From Tetrahymena elliotti 4EA (lineage: Eukaryota > Ciliophora > Oligohymenophorea > Hymenostomatida > Tetrahymenidae): a stretch of DNA of 64,000 nt. Under the pieces are notes generated by a model. That model saw only the letters and a list, made by a program, of their open reading frames with translations. It searched no databases and was not told where the DNA came from. A program made the translations under genes and the position numbers. Positions 61,701-64,000 of the stretch are shown in pieces. Each line of letters opens with the position of its first letter. Position 1 is the stretch's first letter. The DNA is taken from assembly GCA_000231825.2 (NCBI GenBank), contig JH720373.1, positions 172,285 through 236,284 of the forward strand, given 5' to 3'.

Positions 61701-62995
61701 TAAATTGTAGTTAATTGTATCAGCATTCTCAATTTCTTTCATTTGCATAGATAGCTATTACTATTTTTCAGTAAACTTATCACTAGTCTTATCAAACTTG
61801 AAATGCTTTTTATAATTTGAAACTAACTCTTCTAATAAGTTCAACTTATTCTAATATTCATCTTGTATTCTTAAATACATACTCTCAAATTCAAAAACAT
61901 CTTACTAATAATTTAGAATATCTTAATTATTCTAAAACTTTGACAATCTTAGAGCTATTCCTTTTTGCTTTAGTTTTTCATAAAATCCAATCATCTCCAA
62001 ACACTCATCTTTGATCTTCACTAAATCCTATATTTTATCCCTTTAAAAATATTAAAATCAATTCTACCAAAATAATTTTTTCTATTTATCTTGTTTTATT
62101 GTTTTAGAGTATTTATGTTGGTTTAATATATTGATTTAAGCAAATAAAAAGAAGGTTACTTGAATAGTAGAAGCTCGTGAGAGGTCTTTTGTTAAAAGTA
62201 TTGTTTAGAATCGTTTTTAGAGCATTGATTAAGTCTCTTTTTTTATATATCAATTTTATCAAGACAACTATCATAGTCATAAAATATTTTTCTTCTTTTT
62301 TCTACAATATTTTGTAGGATAGTTGAGTTTTCTTTTATTAATTCAATTGTTTTTTCAGATTTCATGATAAGTGGATCACTGCTAAATATTTTTGCATCTT
62401 CTAATTATTGATATCCCTTTTACTGAGCTATAACATGATAGTTTTAAGCCTAGGTGTTGTTAAGAGCACTCTGGTTCATAAAGCTAGTATTGTTATTTTA
62501 TTTATACGAGTCTGCTCCATGAACTGATCTTTAATAACTTAGCGATGGTTAATTTCTATTAGGATTTTAATTAAATATAGAGTTGCTTGGTGAAGCTATT
62601 TAGATACCAACTGGATTATTGATATTTAAAAATGATTAGTTTTGAGTTGTTGTTATGCGATCATTAGAGCGATCTAAATGAGGAGAAGCAGGAATAGAAT
62701 TATTAGCACTAAATATTTTACTGTGTTAAGGTTAGGAATTACCTGGCTTTAAATTTTGATTATTCTATGTTTAAATCTATTTCTACCCTTAAAATATGGT
62801 ATTATCTTTAATCACTTATTTCTATTGATTACTAACTGGCTAAGAAGAAAATATGCCAGTATTATTTTCATTTGTAGATCCATCACGCTTAATCACAGTA
62901 GAAGCATATTTATTTTTTAAATCATATTTTATGCTGCTAGGACCTGATTCACTCTGTTAATTAGTTTTAACTGTACTAAAATATGGATTTTGCAT
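58757..62995 (-). CDS. large coiled-coil protein, unknown function
   Basis: Four exons: 62995-62160, 62040-60488, 60273-59811 and 59756-58757; 1283 residues, all phases closing. The N-terminal 200 residues are polar (Ser/Asn/Gln) and presumably disordered, starting MQNPYFSTVKTNQQ. From about residue 220 the protein is almost wholly helical, rich in Leu, Ile, Gln, Lys and Glu with few Pro (e.g. KTIELIKENSTILQNIVEKR; KIKDECLEMIGFYEKLKQK; LKALIEEIEENIEFNEILL), consistent with extended coiled coils. I recognise no family. The shape (disordered head plus long helical body) would suit a cytoskeletal, basal-body, tether or nucleoporin-like role, but nothing in the sequence decides. Joins were chosen by frame and helix continuity, e.g. 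LLLFK|DKIQDL and CNNLE|NLRQEY. Confidence 0.78.
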
Positions 62996-64000
62996 AACTC
63001 AAAAAGATAAAATAGCAGCAATTCTTATTATTTATTTAAGCTAGCTAGATTGAATAAATATTACAATCAAAAATTCAAAAAAAGATTGAATAAATTCAAT
63101 TATCTAAGAAAAATAAAAACTAACCTTTTTTAAAATTTTAACTAAATTTCGCACTAAAAATGATTGTTAAATAACAACAAAATATGACCAAGCTAATCCA
63201 AACATTTCATTCAACAAAAAAAATATTTTCATCACAAGTTGCTTTCAAAATTCATTTTTTTACCAAATAAATTGTAAATTAAAAAAATGTAAAAAAACAA
63301 ACAAGTTAGTAAGTAAGTAAGTAAGTAAGTCCATGATTATTATTCATTTTTTATTTTAGAAATAAACATATTCTTTTTATAAAAGTAAAATAAATAGAAG
63401 TTAAAGTTATTTTTGTGATTATCAAAGTCTAGAAAATTAATTGAAATTTATTTTGCACGCTAAGTAAACAATCTGCAAATCTGCTTTGAAATGTTTTGTT
63501 AAATATCTAAATAAAACTATTCAAAATACTACTAATTTAATCTTAATTTATTATTAAATGCTCATTTATCAAAGCAATAAATATTTGGAGCTAAAATATA
63601 CTCATTTATAATCAAAGAAGTTGAATTAGGTCTATTTCTATATTATTATTATTATTATTATTATGAAATTATCATTTTTTTAAAAGATAAAATAATTTTG
63701 AAACTAATTTGTTTTTTTTCCCAATTTTAAATTAAAAAAAATTTCAAAGTCAGTAAGTTAGCAAGCATATGGTTGCTAAAGATTTGTTATTTTAAGAGTA
63801 AATACATTTCGTTATTAAAATTAAATGACTTAAGCATTTCAATAAGGGTTTAATAAAATTTAGTTTTTTATATCTCAATCCATCATGAAATTGTAAATTT
63901 TGAAAAAAAATATTATGAAGTCAGTAAGTCTAGATTATTAATTAGTTATTTGAGAAACAAAAATATTTATTTGATTTTATCAAATTAAGAAACATAAACA
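62996..64000. other. intergenic with microsatellites
   Basis: AT-rich sequence upstream of the coiled-coil gene. A (GTAA)n tract lies at about 63307-63330 and an (ATT)n tract at 63641-63664. No gene is seen up to the window end. Confidence 0.55.

Noticed and set aside
61817..62014. Plus ORF of 65 codons
   Set aside because: Antisense to the helical region of the minus-strand coiled-coil gene.
1..64000. Telomere, chromosome breakage sequence, CRISPR array, operons or bacterial insertion sequences
   Set aside because: I saw no CCCCAA repeats, no match to the Tetrahymena breakage consensus, no regular spacer array and no transposase-like frame; the gene structure is eukaryotic.

Overview
The window reads as macronuclear-type DNA of an oligohymenophorean ciliate, most like Tetrahymena. 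It is extremely AT-rich, and long protein-like reading frames appear only if TAA and TAG are read as glutamine and TGA is the sole stop. Short AT-rich GT...AG introns (about 40 to 150 nt, a few of 420 to 660 nt) interrupt the genes. Under the standard code almost every gene here is invisible, and most short standard-code ORFs are antisense or intronic shadows. No telomeric repeat is visible. I checked gene models by hand for phase: with the introns given, every multi-exon model closes in frame to a TGA.

Layout. 818-3318 (+) is a Q/N-rich protein with a CCT-like basic motif near its C-terminus. 4513-5526 (-) is a patatin-like phospholipase. 6353-9409 (-) is a decayed protein kinase/leucine-rich-repeat (LRR) gene holding a 113-bp inverted-repeat element, followed by about 1.5 kb of decayed duplicated sequence. 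10928-14451 (-) is an atypical kinase with a very long Q/N-rich tail. 14942-16231 (+) is a B-box-like zinc-finger/coiled-coil protein. 17217-20839 (-) is a nine-exon half-size ABCA-type transporter. 22900-26427 (+) has two cyclic-nucleotide-binding-like domains. 26770-26842 (+) is tRNA-Phe(GAA). 27296-35717 (+) is a giant multi-membrane-span PAS-domain protein. 36700-38668 (-) is an array of LRR exons of about 90 nt, each encoding one repeat, interrupted by a second inverted-repeat element. 39448-44439 (+) is a protein kinase with C-terminal TPR repeats, followed by tandem copies of its own 3' end. 45495-48078 (+) is an SPX-EXS (XPR1/PHO1-type) phosphate transporter. 48727-55553 (-) joins a helical N-terminal region, a pseudokinase-like domain and MORN repeats. 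56715-57992 (-) is an STPGR (Pro-Gly-rich) repeat protein. 58757-62995 (-) is a large coiled-coil protein of unknown role. The ends (1-817 and 62996-64000) show no gene.

How the genes relate. They form no operon; each has its own strand, spacing and introns. Themes are signalling (three kinase-like genes, a cyclic-nucleotide binder, a PAS receptor-like protein), membrane transport (ABCA, SPX-EXS), cytoskeleton or cilium (STPGR, MORN, coiled coil) and lipid metabolism (patatin). Two regions are dominated by birth and death of an expanded LRR family, and these are the most unusual parts of the window.
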